Assembly: GCF_030053135.1 (NCBI RefSeq)
Contig: NZ_CP125647.1
Location: 1 to 64,000 of the forward strand
Direction of reading: 5' to 3'
DNA from: Rhizobium sp. BT04
GTDB lineage: Bacteria; Pseudomonadota; Alphaproteobacteria; Rhizobiales; Rhizobiaceae
DNA length: 64,000 bases
Notes under the pieces: model-generated
What the model was told of the DNA's origin: nothing
Database searches by the model: none
What the model saw: the letters and a program-made list of their open reading frames with translations, nothing else
Shown here: piece after piece, positions 26,959 to 34,466 of the stretch
How the letters are laid out: each line of letters starts with the position of its first letter
Numbering within the stretch: the first letter of the stretch is position 1
Translations under genes and position numbers: made by a program

Positions 26959-27699
26959 TCAATGGTTGCCTGTCGCCCCGTTCAATCCATGTATGGCAAC
27001 GAGTTCAGCTGCGACCAGCTGCTGAAGCCGCCATAAATTGCGGTCCCGAATGCCGCGCTCCTCCAGATGTTTCACGGTTAGATACAGATATTCGGCGCAG
27101 GAGCCCATGTGTCCGCAGGCGCGCGCAAGCACCCGCGCCACCGTCTCCAGCGGCAACTTGCGGGAAACACGCTCGCCTTTGGGGCCGGCCCAAAAGACCA
27201 GCGCGCGCACCAACCCATGCGCGGTCGCGACCGGGATCCAGCGAACCGTCGCGGCGTCGTCCATCGTGCCCACCTCACGGCGGATCAATCGCCGGAGCTG
27301 GCCAAGACGATCGTCGTCGGCGAGCTTGAAGACGATACCGTTGCAACGGCCACCCCGGTCAAGCGCCATCATCAGGCCCGGCTGAGCCCGCGTTCCCCGC
27401 CAGCGGGTCATCTCCAGGCAGAAGGAGCGGTGCCACCCTCGGGTCGCGCCATTCTGCGATTCGACGGCATCGAAGTCCGGCTTCCATATCAATGATCCGT
27501 AGGCGAAGACCCAAAGCGGCGCGCCCGCCGACTCGTGAAGCAGCCGCTCGGCAAGCATCTCCAACTCCACGTCGGTCAACGGCTTTCGGTGCGGCTCCGG
27601 ACCGACATCGACCTCGGGGCGAAGGCTCAGCGATACAAGCTCGTCCGTCAGCGCCATTCCTGGTCCGGGCATCAAAATTGTGCTCCCCAGGTCCGTCAT
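26959..27699 (-). CDS. chaC: Gamma-glutamylcyclotransferase, ChaC type
   Basis: Degrades glutathione (or gamma-glutamyl peptides) to 5-oxoproline and Cys-Gly. The substrate loop WVFAYGSLIWKPDFD near residue 64 and RGWHRSFCLEMTRWRGT are diagnostic; the catalytic Glu is probably in RREVGTMDD. 246 aa with an N-terminal extension of about 50 residues. ATG 27699 is 3 bases after the previous stop. Its place in an operon led by an FMN reductase of sulfonate use suggests glutathione turnover as an internal cysteine source. Confidence 0.9.
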   Translation of the reverse strand: MTDLGSTILMPGPGMALTDELVSLSLRPEVDVGPEPHRKPLTDVELEMLAERLLHESAGAPLWVFAYGSLIWKPDFDAVESQNGATRGWHRSFCLEMTRWRGTRAQPGLMMALDRGGRCNGIVFKLADDDRLGQLRRLIRREVGTMDDAATVRWIPVATAHGLVRALVFWAGPKGERVSRKLPLETVARVLARACGHMGSCAEYLYLTVKHLEERGIRDRNLWRLQQLVAAELVAIHGLNGATGNH

Positions 27700-27702
27700 C
27701 CG

Positions 27703-28011
27703 TCAATGCACCGAATATGTGGCCGGCTCGGCCTGACGCAGCTGCAAGCTGCGCAGCAGCATCGCGGCTTCCCTGACGATTGCCGAGAATGTCGCATCAT
27801 CGGCCTCTGCGATCCTTCCTGTCATGTCGCGGATGATCGTCGTGAGACGGACGATCGACGTGCGATGCTGCGCCTCTTCCGATCCCGTCTCGGCATCGGC
27901 CATGGCCAGCAGCGTCTGCACCAGCCGTTCCATCGTTTGCCGCCGCCTGGTCCTCGGATCGGTATTCGGATCTTCACTCAGGCGCAGGAGGTCGGCGACG
28001 ATATCGGACAT
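27703..28011 (-). CDS. Small helical protein of unknown function
   Basis: 102 aa, predicted almost wholly alpha-helical and acidic (MSDIVADLLRLSED, then ERLVQTLLAMADAETGS and IIRDMTGRIAEADDATF). No family recognised. ATG 28011 chosen; a GTG at 28026 that overlaps the hydrolase stop would add five residues. Sits between the hydrolase and chaC with no gaps, so it is expressed with them. Confidence 0.7.
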   Translation of the reverse strand: MSDIVADLLRLSEDPNTDPRTRRRQTMERLVQTLLAMADAETGSEEAQHRTSIVRLTTIIRDMTGRIAEADDATFSAIVREAAMLLRSLQLRQAEPATYSVH

Positions 28012-28022
28012 TGCGATTCCAC

Positions 28023-28604
28023 TCACATCGCAAAAGCCGGCGGCATGGCAGCGATATGCCTCCGCCCCCGCGCCTGCGTCTTCAAAGCCTCCAGCAGCCG
28101 GTAGCCGCTGCGCCAGCGACCAAAGCCGCTGGCGACATTGATGTGGCCGGCAAGACCGATATTCCTGGTCTCAGCGTTCCACAGGCGGCCGAAAAGCGTC
28201 AGCCGGTCGACCGTCATGTAGGCATCGTTCATGCTGCCGACGACGATGCTGGGAAAAGGCAGAGGCGCGGTCGGCATGCCGCCGAACGTGATATGTCCCG
28301 GATGCAGCATTTCGGTGGCCTGCAGATCGCAGGGAGCGACGAGCAGCGCCCCTTTGACGCGGCGTGCCGCACTTCGCCCCGCCAGCCGGGCGGCAAGCAG
28401 GCATCCGAGACTATGGGCAACCAGATAAGCCTCGCCCGCCTCGTCAAGCGCGCCTTCCAGCCGCAGCAGCCAGGCGTCGAGGTTCGGACGATCCCAGTCA
28501 TTTTGAGCGACGCAACGACTGCCCGGCTGATCCTCCAGCCAGTGCTGTTGCCAGTGCCCTTCTCCCGACCCGAAAAGGCCGGGAAGGATGAGGACTTCGC
28601 TCAT
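28023..28604 (-). CDS. RBBP9/YdeN-family serine hydrolase
   Basis: 193-aa single-domain alpha/beta hydrolase. VLILPGLFGSGEGHWQQHW is the family N-terminus, VAHSLGCLLA the Ser elbow, SIVVGSMNDAYM the Asp region and LAGHINVASGFGRW the catalytic His. Activity unknown for most members. The ATG overlaps the stop of the upstream 50-aa gene (ATGA), proving translational linkage. Confidence 0.9.
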   Translation of the reverse strand: MSEVLILPGLFGSGEGHWQQHWLEDQPGSRCVAQNDWDRPNLDAWLLRLEGALDEAGEAYLVAHSLGCLLAARLAGRSAARRVKGALLVAPCDLQATEMLHPGHITFGGMPTAPLPFPSIVVGSMNDAYMTVDRLTLFGRLWNAETRNIGLAGHINVASGFGRWRSGYRLLEALKTQARGRRHIAAMPPAFAM

Positions 28605-28753
28605 CGAATCAGCCCGATCACCAGAGCGAACAGGAAGGTGAAGGAGCCGATGATCGTGCAGAGCCCGGCCGCATGCTGAAATTGCGACATGAGGCTTGCC
28701 GTTGCTCTTTTCCGACCGTCCCGATCAAGGTCATTCTCAAAGACAACTGCCAT
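28601..28753 (-). CDS. 50-aa single-span membrane protein
   Basis: Short gene with a strong AGGAGG site 6-8 nt before ATG 28753. The N-terminal half is charged (ENDLDRDGRKRATASL), the C-terminal half one hydrophobic helix (LCTIIGSFTFLFALVIGL). The stop overlaps the hydrolase ATG. No family recognised. The good site, the overlap and the tight fit between neighbours support a real gene. Confidence 0.72.
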   Translation of the reverse strand: MAVVFENDLDRDGRKRATASLMSQFQHAAGLCTIIGSFTFLFALVIGLIR

Positions 28754-28765
28754 CACGCTACCTCC

Positions 28766-28939
28766 TCAATACCAAAGGCCGGGCACGGTGCCCCAATAGT
28801 GGAGTTCGTATTCGCGGGCGGATTGGTCCCGCTCGTCGTCCCGCCCGAGCAATGTGTCTGCAGGCCTCCGCGCAGCCGACATCTTCGGCATGACCAAACC
28901 GACCGCGAGTTTCAGCCACCAGTGGAAATCAAGCGTCAT
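28766..28939 (-). CDS. 57-aa protein of unknown function
   Basis: ATG 28939 has CAGGAGG 5 nt upstream. The product starts with a short hydrophobic helix (MTLDFHWWLKLAVGLVM) and ends with an aromatic, charged tail (REYELHYWGTVPGLWY). Stop and the ribosome binding site of the next small gene overlap. Looks like a small membrane-associated protein; no family recognised. Confidence 0.7.
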   Translation of the reverse strand: MTLDFHWWLKLAVGLVMPKMSAARRPADTLLGRDDERDQSAREYELHYWGTVPGLWY

Positions 28940-29011
28940 GCGAACCTCCTGTCAGGACCGATAATTCTTCGGCTGGAGCCGTGCTCTCACTCTTTGAATC
29001 GACGCGTCATC

Positions 29012-29209
29012 CTAGGAAATCAGTGAGTGTCGTCGCGCATTGGCAAGAAGATCGTGAAGCGACGCGGTCGGTCCATAGAGCATCAGCAGGCGGTTCTCCT
29101 CGCGTTTCGCCAAACGATAGCGTCGGGCGAATTCGAAGACGCTCCACAATTGCTCGCCGGCCGCCGGCCGTTCTGCATCAGAGATCGTTGCTTCCTGAGA
29201 TCGAGCCAT
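29012..29209 (-). CDS. 65-aa conserved-looking small protein downstream of the FMN reductase
   Basis: ATG 29209 follows AAGGA, which overlaps the stop of the FMN reductase gene. The product is soluble and helical (QLWSVFEFARRYRLAKREENRLLMLYG, shown in part) with many Arg and Glu. No family named. Could be a small partner of the reductase or of its monooxygenase. Bases 28940-29011 hold only the leader of the next small gene. Confidence 0.68.
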   Translation of the reverse strand: MARSQEATISDAERPAAGEQLWSVFEFARRYRLAKREENRLLMLYGPTASLHDLLANARRHSLIS

Positions 29210-29220
29210 GGCGACGGTCC

Positions 29221-29781
29221 TTATTCCGCCGCCGCCAATGCCGGGTTTGCGCCCGGAAAGAAGGCTGCCAATTCGCCGACCACCTCGCTCACGCGGCTTA
29301 GAATTGGATCGGATGAGACCGCATAATCGGTGAAATCGCGATCGGACGCATAAACGGCCGTCGGCAGGGTGTGGGCCATGAAAAAGCCGAACAGCGGCCG
29401 AAGCTGATGCTCGACCATCAACGCATGCCGGTCGCCGCCGCCTGTTGCCGTAATGATGATCGGCTTGCCCCGAAGTTCGTGCGGATCGATCAAATCGATG
29501 AGGTGCTTGAAATGGCCCGGATAAGAACCCTTGTAGGTTGGCGAGCCGATGATCAGCGCGTCGGCCCGCACGATCTCGTCGACGACCTGTCTGGCCTGCT
29601 CGTCGAGATCCTTGCGCCACAAGGCGCTGCCCAGCGACGGACCGACATCATGGAGATCATAGGTCTTGCTCGTAAATCCATAGCGAATGCTCGCGCGTTC
29701 GGCGACGTGCCGCACGAGTGCCAGCGTCTTCGATGGACGGTTGAAGCTGCCGGCGATGCCGACGAGTTTGAAACCTGACAT
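29221..29781 (-). CDS. msuE: NAD(P)H-dependent FMN reductase, MsuE/SsuE type
   Basis: 186-aa flavodoxin-like enzyme giving FMNH2 to sulfonate or luciferase-like monooxygenases. KLVGIAGSFNRPSKTLALVRH is the phosphate-binding loop; ADALIIGSPTYKGSYPGHFKHLIDLIDP and the TATGGGDRHALMVEHQLRPLFGFF region are characteristic of the MsuE group. First gene of a seven-gene leftward operon. A GTCTA-N9-TAGAT palindrome is centred about 40 bases upstream. No monooxygenase lies in this operon, but three lie at 33-42 kb under the same box, so it probably serves those. Confidence 0.88.
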   Translation of the reverse strand: MSGFKLVGIAGSFNRPSKTLALVRHVAERASIRYGFTSKTYDLHDVGPSLGSALWRKDLDEQARQVVDEIVRADALIIGSPTYKGSYPGHFKHLIDLIDPHELRGKPIIITATGGGDRHALMVEHQLRPLFGFFMAHTLPTAVYASDRDFTDYAVSSDPILSRVSEVVGELAAFFPGANPALAAAE

Positions 29782-29811
29782 GGTTTTCCTCTCTTTGATT
29801 GCCTCAATATT

Positions 29812-29830
29812 GTCTACAAAATTGATAGAT
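29812..29830. promoter_or_regulatory. GTCTA-N9-TAGA(C/T) box before the msuE operon
   Basis: 19-bp dyad, GTCTA and TAGAT nine bases apart, 31 bases upstream of the msuE start. The same pattern recurs at 32692-32710 and 42508-42526 (see findings). Confidence 0.65.
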
Positions 29831-29919
29831 TAAAGGAACATGCGTCTCTCCTTGTTCGCCTGGTTGAAAAAAACGTTCGCGCAGACCCCGCACGCATAGG
29901 CTGCATGGTGATCGTCATG

Positions 29920-29956
29920 GATCTCGCAGCCGCAGCGGGATATCGGCTGCGAGATC
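29920..29956. repeat. 13-bp stem hairpin in the 29.8-30.1 kb intergenic region
   Basis: Perfect inverted repeat with arms 29920-29932 and 29944-29956 (GATCTCGCAGCCG). The region 29831-30164 holds no convincing gene; this hairpin is its only marked structure. Confidence 0.5.
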
Positions 29957-30164
29957 GGCGCGTCTGGCATCTGGAAACCCGGAGGCGGCGGCTCGATGAT
30001 GCCGCCGGCAAGACCGTTGCGGGCTGCCGCGATAAATCGCTTTGCCGCAAGGTCGAATATTATTGGTATAAGATTTCCGGTTCAGGCTAACGATTGGATG
30101 ACACGCCCTGCCCTTTCTGCCGCGGAAAATATACAGTCCTTATAGATTTTAGCGGGAGTTTTTC

Positions 30165-30350
30165 ATGCCATTGCAGACGGCTGATGTCATCGATTTCCAG
30201 GCTTACCGGCAATCGCGCAGCAAAGACGCGTCCGATGCGCTCAAGGCGGCGGCGCCGGTGTCCTTTGCAATGCAGCCCGTTCTGATGTGGGTGCCCTATT
30301 GGGGTTTTGTACCGGTCATGGCAATGGGCATTGCCGGATATGGCGTCTGA
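30165..30350 (+). CDS. 61-aa protein preceding the XRE regulator
   Basis: ATG 30165 is preceded by AGCGGGAG. The product has a polar start (MPLQTADVIDFQAYRQSRS) and a hydrophobic, Met- and Trp-containing C-terminal half (VLMWVPYWGFVPVMAMGIAGYGV). Its stop overlaps the start of the regulator by 11 bases, which suggests translational coupling. No family recognised; a membrane peptide or a leader controlling the regulator are both possible. Confidence 0.62.
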   Translation: MPLQTADVIDFQAYRQSRSKDASDALKAAAPVSFAMQPVLMWVPYWGFVPVMAMGIAGYGV

Positions 30351-30960
30351 TCAATCGCTTCTCTCCGACGGCGAAGCCATAGACGCCGCCGAGGAGATCA
30401 CCGTTCAGACAGGACAGAATTTGCGGCGCATTCGCACCCGCCGCGGCTATTCCCTGGATAGGCTGGCAAAGATCGCCGGCGTCAGCCGTGCCATGCTCGG
30501 GCAAATCGAGACGGGCAAAAGCAGCCCGACGTTAAGCATTCTCTCGAAGATCGCACTTGCTCTCGGTATTCCCTGCGCCGCTCTGATCGCCGAACGCGGC
30601 GAAACCACGATCGTTGCCGTACCGCGGGCAAGATCGAAGATCCTCGCTTCTTCCGAAGGGCGCTTCCGCACACGGGCTCTTTTCCCCTTCGAAGGCGAAA
30701 GAAAGGTGGAATTCTACGAGCTCAGGATCGCTCCGCACCATACCGAAAGTGCCGATGCCCATCAGCATGGAACGGTCGAAAATCTGGTCGTTGCCCAAGG
30801 AACCGTCGAAATCATCGCCGGCAAGCAGGCGCCGCATATCCTGGGTGAAGGCGACGCCATCATCTTCGATGCCGACGTGCCCCATATCTATCGCAATATG
30901 ACGGGAACGGAAGCGATCCTCTACCTGGTGACGACCTATCTCGAAGACGTTCGCGTCTAA
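30340..30960 (+). CDS. XRE-family regulator with C-terminal cupin domain
   Basis: 206 aa: helix-turn-helix (GQNLRRIRTRRGYSLDRLA, then GVSRAMLGQIETGKSSPT) at residues 25-80 and a cupin (AHHT/ HQHGTVENLVVAQGTVEII, then GDAIIFDADVPHIYRN) at 130-200. The architecture is that of SutR-type regulators, which in Escherichia coli act on sulfur use. Its place between the FMN reductase operon, the Met-rich protein and the salvage operon makes it the best local candidate for the GTCTA-N9-TAGAC box; this is inference. Confidence 0.9.
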   Translation: MASDQSLLSDGEAIDAAEEITVQTGQNLRRIRTRRGYSLDRLAKIAGVSRAMLGQIETGKSSPTLSILSKIALALGIPCAALIAERGETTIVAVPRARSKILASSEGRFRTRALFPFEGERKVEFYELRIAPHHTESADAHQHGTVENLVVAQGTVEIIAGKQAPHILGEGDAIIFDADVPHIYRNMTGTEAILYLVTTYLEDVRV

Positions 30961-31020
30961 TGCAAAAGAGCCCCCGTCTCCGGAGGCTCCTGGTCATCAT
31001 TTCCGTGAGAGGCGGATGGC

Positions 31021-31359
31021 TCAGGCGGCCATCGTGCAGCACATCATCATGCCGCCGCAGTTCATCATGACAGGCATGCCGCCCGACATCATCGACATCA
31101 TGCGCTTGCAGCATTCCATGAACATGTCCTTGTCCATGCCTTCCATCGGCTTCATTTCGCAGACCATGCCTTCGGCAGTCATGGTGCACTTCATGGCGCC
31201 CATCATCATCATCATCGGCATGGAGGCCATCATCGGCATCATCCCACCGTTCATCATGGGCATGCCTGACATCATCGGCATCATTCCGCCCATCATCGGG
31301 TTCATCATGGCGGGCATCATGTTGTTCATCATCGGCATCATGTTCATGGCGGGGTTCAT
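31021..31359 (-). CDS. Methionine-rich 112-aa protein
   Basis: About 48 of 112 residues are Met and seven are Cys. Residues 1-53 are almost only Met, Pro, Asn, Gly, Ser and Ala in MM-P/N/G-MM repeats; residues 54-112 contain Cys pairs (MECCKRMM, MMNCGGMMMCC) and charged residues. ATG 31359 has GGAGAG 8 nt upstream. No signal peptide, so cytoplasmic. Met-rich arrays bind Cu(I) or Ag(I) in other proteins; a sulfur store or a soft-metal sponge are the two ideas. It is convergent with the XRE regulator. The antisense frame is a shadow. Confidence 0.75.
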   Translation of the reverse strand: MNPAMNMMPMMNNMMPAMMNPMMGGMMPMMSGMPMMNGGMMPMMASMPMMMMMGAMKCTMTAEGMVCEMKPMEGMDKDMFMECCKRMMSMMSGGMPVMMNCGGMMMCCTMAA

Positions 31360-31706
31360 TGTCTCTCTCCGATCAATACAGCGGCGTTTCGCGTTTCAAT
31401 GGAACGGGAGATAAAACGACCAATCGAAGCAAGCAATGTAAAAAAATCTTCCCATATCTTTTCCTCCAATAGAATGGAACGGTTTCGATGGGATTGCGCA
31501 AACTTACCAAGATAGCGGAATTTCATCCGCTATAGTCGCTCGGATAGAGCAACGCTCGCTTCGCCCCGGCGTGCCCCCTGCTTCGCATGAGGCTCAGGAC
31601 GGGCAATAGACTCAGCTTCTGCAACGCCGCCACTCAAGTCACAGGCGCGGCGATAAGCGCCAGTCGCCTCAGCCGGTGACCTTCGCATGCGCAGGCGCAG
31701 TCTCTG
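31360..31706. other. Intergenic region upstream of the Met-rich gene
   Basis: 347 bases without a convincing gene. It holds a 7-bp dyad TAGCGGA-N6-TCCGCTA (31513-31532) and an A-rich patch near 31435. The dyad is a possible operator for the Met-rich gene. Confidence 0.45.
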
Positions 31707-32630
31707 TTATGAGTGATGAGGATGCGTCGGGTCGTCGTGCGGTTTCAGGAAAAACCGGCGCGCGATGTCCCAATAGCCGTCATAGACAAGCCCGCCATTC
31801 GAACGGACGAGCGTTTCGCGATTGTGGCGATAGACCGCCGGAAGGCGATACCAGGAGATGCCCGGCCGGCGATGATGGAGAACATGCAGATTATTGTAGA
31901 GGAACAGCAAGCCGAAGAGCTGGCTGTTTTCGACGATAGCGGTGCGCTCCTCATGGCTGTCGGCATATCTGTGCTCGGCATAGGATCTGAGCCGCGTCAT
32001 AGCAGCGCCCGTATAGACGAAAGCGAGGTAACGCCACAGCGGCAGACCGCAGACGACCGTCGCCCAGAACAGAACAGCAGCGACGCCGATGCCGTGCACT
32101 GCCCATATCCGCCGCCGTCCCGGTTCGTTCGTCCCGATCAAGCGCCATTCCTGCCCAAGGAAACTCAAAATCATCACCGCCGGACCGATGGTCAGACGGC
32201 CGAACAGGGTGGTGTTCCACCGCGCCAGCAGCCTGCCGGCCGCGCCCAGCTGCTCCCAGGCAGCCCTCGTGAAATAGGAGGATTCGGGATCCTCGATCGG
32301 GTCGGTGAGATATTCGTCGCGATGATGCTCCAGATGGCTTTCCTTATAGATCGGATAGGGCAGCCACAACGACAGGGGTATCGATCCGATCGCGTCGTTG
32401 ATCCGTCGGCTTCCTGTCGGATGGCCGTGAATGACCTCGTGCTGAAGCGATCCATGCCAGGCAATCAGCCAGCCTCCGGCGATGATGGCCACGATCGACG
32501 GCAATGATTGCCACCACCAGGTGAGCGCAAGAAATCCGCCATGGATGACGAGTGTGAGAACGACCGTCGGCCATTCCATTAAACGCGTGGGAACAATGGT
32601 TCCGGCGGCCTGCGAAGTCCTGTCGAGCAT
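31707..32630 (-). CDS. Membrane fatty acid desaturase
   Basis: About 307 aa with the three histidine boxes of membrane di-iron desaturases: LQHEVIHGHPTG, ESHLEHHRDEY and NNLHVLHHRRPG, separated by hydrophobic stretches. Introduces a double bond or hydroxylates a membrane lipid chain using oxygen and reduced ferredoxin or similar. ATG 32630 chosen (GGGGA upstream); a GTG at 32654 is possible. A GTCTA-N9-TAGAC box lies 62 bases upstream, linking it unexpectedly to the sulfur genes. Confidence 0.88.
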   Translation of the reverse strand: MLDRTSQAAGTIVPTRLMEWPTVVLTLVIHGGFLALTWWWQSLPSIVAIIAGGWLIAWHGSLQHEVIHGHPTGSRRINDAIGSIPLSLWLPYPIYKESHLEHHRDEYLTDPIEDPESSYFTRAAWEQLGAAGRLLARWNTTLFGRLTIGPAVMILSFLGQEWRLIGTNEPGRRRIWAVHGIGVAAVLFWATVVCGLPLWRYLAFVYTGAAMTRLRSYAEHRYADSHEERTAIVENSQLFGLLFLYNNLHVLHHRRPGISWYRLPAVYRHNRETLVRSNGGLVYDGYWDIARRFFLKPHDDPTHPHHS

Positions 32631-32691
32631 GCGTGTGATTTCCCCATCAACCACGCCAATTTATCGCAGGACATCGGCGACAGGGAATAAC

Positions 32692-32710
32692 GTCTATCTA
32701 TTTTGTAGAC
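32692..32710. promoter_or_regulatory. GTCTA-N9-TAGAC box before the desaturase
   Basis: Perfect half-sites GTCTA and TAGAC nine bases apart, in the 127-base gap between the desaturase start and the end of the salvage operon. Confidence 0.6.
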
Positions 32711-32757
32711 TTATCCGAAAAAATCTGTCTCAACTCGCCGGACTGGTCGATCCAAAC

Positions 32758-33363
32758 CTAAGGCCTGTCACCGCGAAGATGACGCTCAAGGAAGGGCAAA
32801 TTGTCCTGTCCCCAATAGATCTCGCCGTCATAGACATAGGTGGGAAAGCCGAAGACGCCGCTGTCGCGGGCATGCAGGCGGTCCGCCGACCATTTGTTCT
32901 GAACATCCTCGTCGGCTTGTCGCCTGCGAAGTGCTGCGCCATCGAAACCTGCCGAGGTCACGATCGCCTCGCGCACATCGGGCTTGCCGATATCCTTCGC
33001 CTCGCTCCAGAAGGCATGTTGCAGGGCGCGGGCAACGCCGATCCAATCCTGTCCGTCGAGGTAGGCGGCAATCACGAAGAGGGATGCCGGCGTCGGATCG
33101 CTCAAATCCGGGCGATGTTCGAGCCGCAGTTCCTTGCCGCGCACGCGCGCCCAGCGCTTGAGGTCCCGCGTCCAGTAAGCGCGCCGGATCTCCGGGCGAT
33201 TGCGTGAGAAGATACCCCCATTTTCCTCGACCACCGTCGTCAGATAGGGGGTGATGCCGACGTCGTTCTTCGCCGCAAGTTCAGCAAAGGCGTCGAAGCC
33301 GATATAGGCCCATGGCGAGCCGATCGAAAAGAAATATTCTACCGATTTGGTCACTGAATGCAT
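32758..33363 (-). CDS. 2-hydroxychromene-2-carboxylate isomerase/DsbA-like family protein
   Basis: 201-aa thioredoxin-fold protein of the kappa-GST/HCCA isomerase group: VEYFFSIGSPWAYIGFDAF at the N-terminus (Ser in place of a CxxC), and SGVFGFPTYVYDGEIYWGQDNL at the C-terminus. Usually glutathione-dependent. Last gene of the nine-gene operon. A role in glutathione-linked handling of sulfur adducts fits the context but is inference. ATG 33363 follows GCAGGGA. Confidence 0.85.
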   Translation of the reverse strand: MHSVTKSVEYFFSIGSPWAYIGFDAFAELAAKNDVGITPYLTTVVEENGGIFSRNRPEIRRAYWTRDLKRWARVRGKELRLEHRPDLSDPTPASLFVIAAYLDGQDWIGVARALQHAFWSEAKDIGKPDVREAIVTSAGFDGAALRRRQADEDVQNKWSADRLHARDSGVFGFPTYVYDGEIYWGQDNLPFLERHLRGDRP

Positions 33364-33421
33364 ATTCCCTGCGAGGTGATTGGTCTGGCGTCGAATGGCG
33401 GGATCATCGGCTCGACGCCCT

Positions 33422-34459
33422 TCAGGAAGCGGCCCGGATGCCTGACCGCGCTTTCCATCCGAGCTCCGGTGCAATTGTCGTCACGAAGTCGTGGAAAATC
33501 TGGCGATATTCCTCGTGCTCGAACTCGTAAGGAAGTTCCAGCCTCAACTCCCCCACCTGGGGCAGGATCGGATCGGCAAAAAGCTTCTCCAATATTTCCT
33601 CCGACGTGCCGACGATATCAGGGGCGAAAAGCGTGCGCCGCTCGCCCTGCGGCGAAAGCGTCCGCTGATGGCGGCCATCGGCATAGTCTCGATACCGGCG
33701 CCGTGTTGCCGCATCGGCGCTGTCGAAAGGCACGATGACGCGGCCCAGCGCGACACGGCGTTGCGTGCCGGCGCCGCGAAAGGTTTCGATCAGTCGCGAT
33801 TGGGCGGTGAAGAAATCATCCGTCCCCTCGCCTGTGATCACATTGCCGGTCAACAGGTTGAAGCCGTTGCGGCCGGCCCATTCGGCCGAGCGCTGCGATC
33901 CGCCGCCATACCAGATCCGGTCGATCAGCCCCCTGGCATAAGGCTGCAGACGCGGCCGCTGCGGGCCGAACGGCGTCTTGATCAAGGTCTCCTCGTCACC
34001 GAGATAGGTGCCGCGCAGATTGTCGGCAAAACGCAGCACGCGATCATGCGAGAAATCGTAACCCGTCCAATCGCCGTCGAAGACAAGCGGCGCGATCAGG
34101 TCTGCGTGCAATGGTCGTCCGGCGCTGACGCCGATATTCAGCCGCCCGCGCGCGAGAACGTCGACGGTGGCAAGGTCTTCGGCCAGCCGATAGGGGCTTT
34201 CATAGCCGATCGGAATGACCGCGGTTCCGAGCTCGATCCGGCTGGTGCGCTGAGTCGCCGCCGCCAGGAAGGCGCTCGCAGAAGAGATCCCGGGCTCCAG
34301 ATGGCGCTGGCGGACCCAGGCGCTGTCGAAACCCAGATCCTCGCCATATTGCAGCTGCTGCAGCGTCTGCTCCAATCCCGACAGCGGATCGTCGTCGGGA
34401 TAGTTGCCGGGGGTGAGGAAGCCGATATGGCTGATGGAGATGTTGCCCACGCGTGTCAT
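33422..34459 (-). CDS. LLM class flavin-dependent monooxygenase (third of the operon)
   Basis: 345-aa luciferase-like barrel: SHIGFLTPGNYPDDD, SAWVRQRHLEPGISSASAF and GRLNIGVSAGRP. Needs FMNH2 from a separate reductase; the msuE-like gene is the only such candidate near, apart from the reductase of the 18-kb operon. Starts 7 bases after the binding-protein gene. Probably oxidises a C-S or C-N bond of an imported compound. Confidence 0.9.
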   Translation of the reverse strand: MTRVGNISISHIGFLTPGNYPDDDPLSGLEQTLQQLQYGEDLGFDSAWVRQRHLEPGISSASAFLAAATQRTSRIELGTAVIPIGYESPYRLAEDLATVDVLARGRLNIGVSAGRPLHADLIAPLVFDGDWTGYDFSHDRVLRFADNLRGTYLGDEETLIKTPFGPQRPRLQPYARGLIDRIWYGGGSQRSAEWAGRNGFNLLTGNVITGEGTDDFFTAQSRLIETFRGAGTQRRVALGRVIVPFDSADAATRRRYRDYADGRHQRTLSPQGERRTLFAPDIVGTSEEILEKLFADPILPQVGELRLELPYEFEHEEYRQIFHDFVTTIAPELGWKARSGIRAAS

Positions 34460-34466
34460 CCGATAA

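Noticed and set aside
29905..30090. 61-codon plus-strand frame in the gap before the XRE operon
   Set aside because: Arg-rich, overlaps the 13-bp inverted repeat and lacks a good ribosome binding site.
31016..31414. 132-codon plus-strand frame rich in Ile, Met and Pro opposite the Met-rich gene
   Set aside because: It is the complement of the Met codon runs. The minus strand has the better ribosome binding site, paired Cys residues and protein-like second half.
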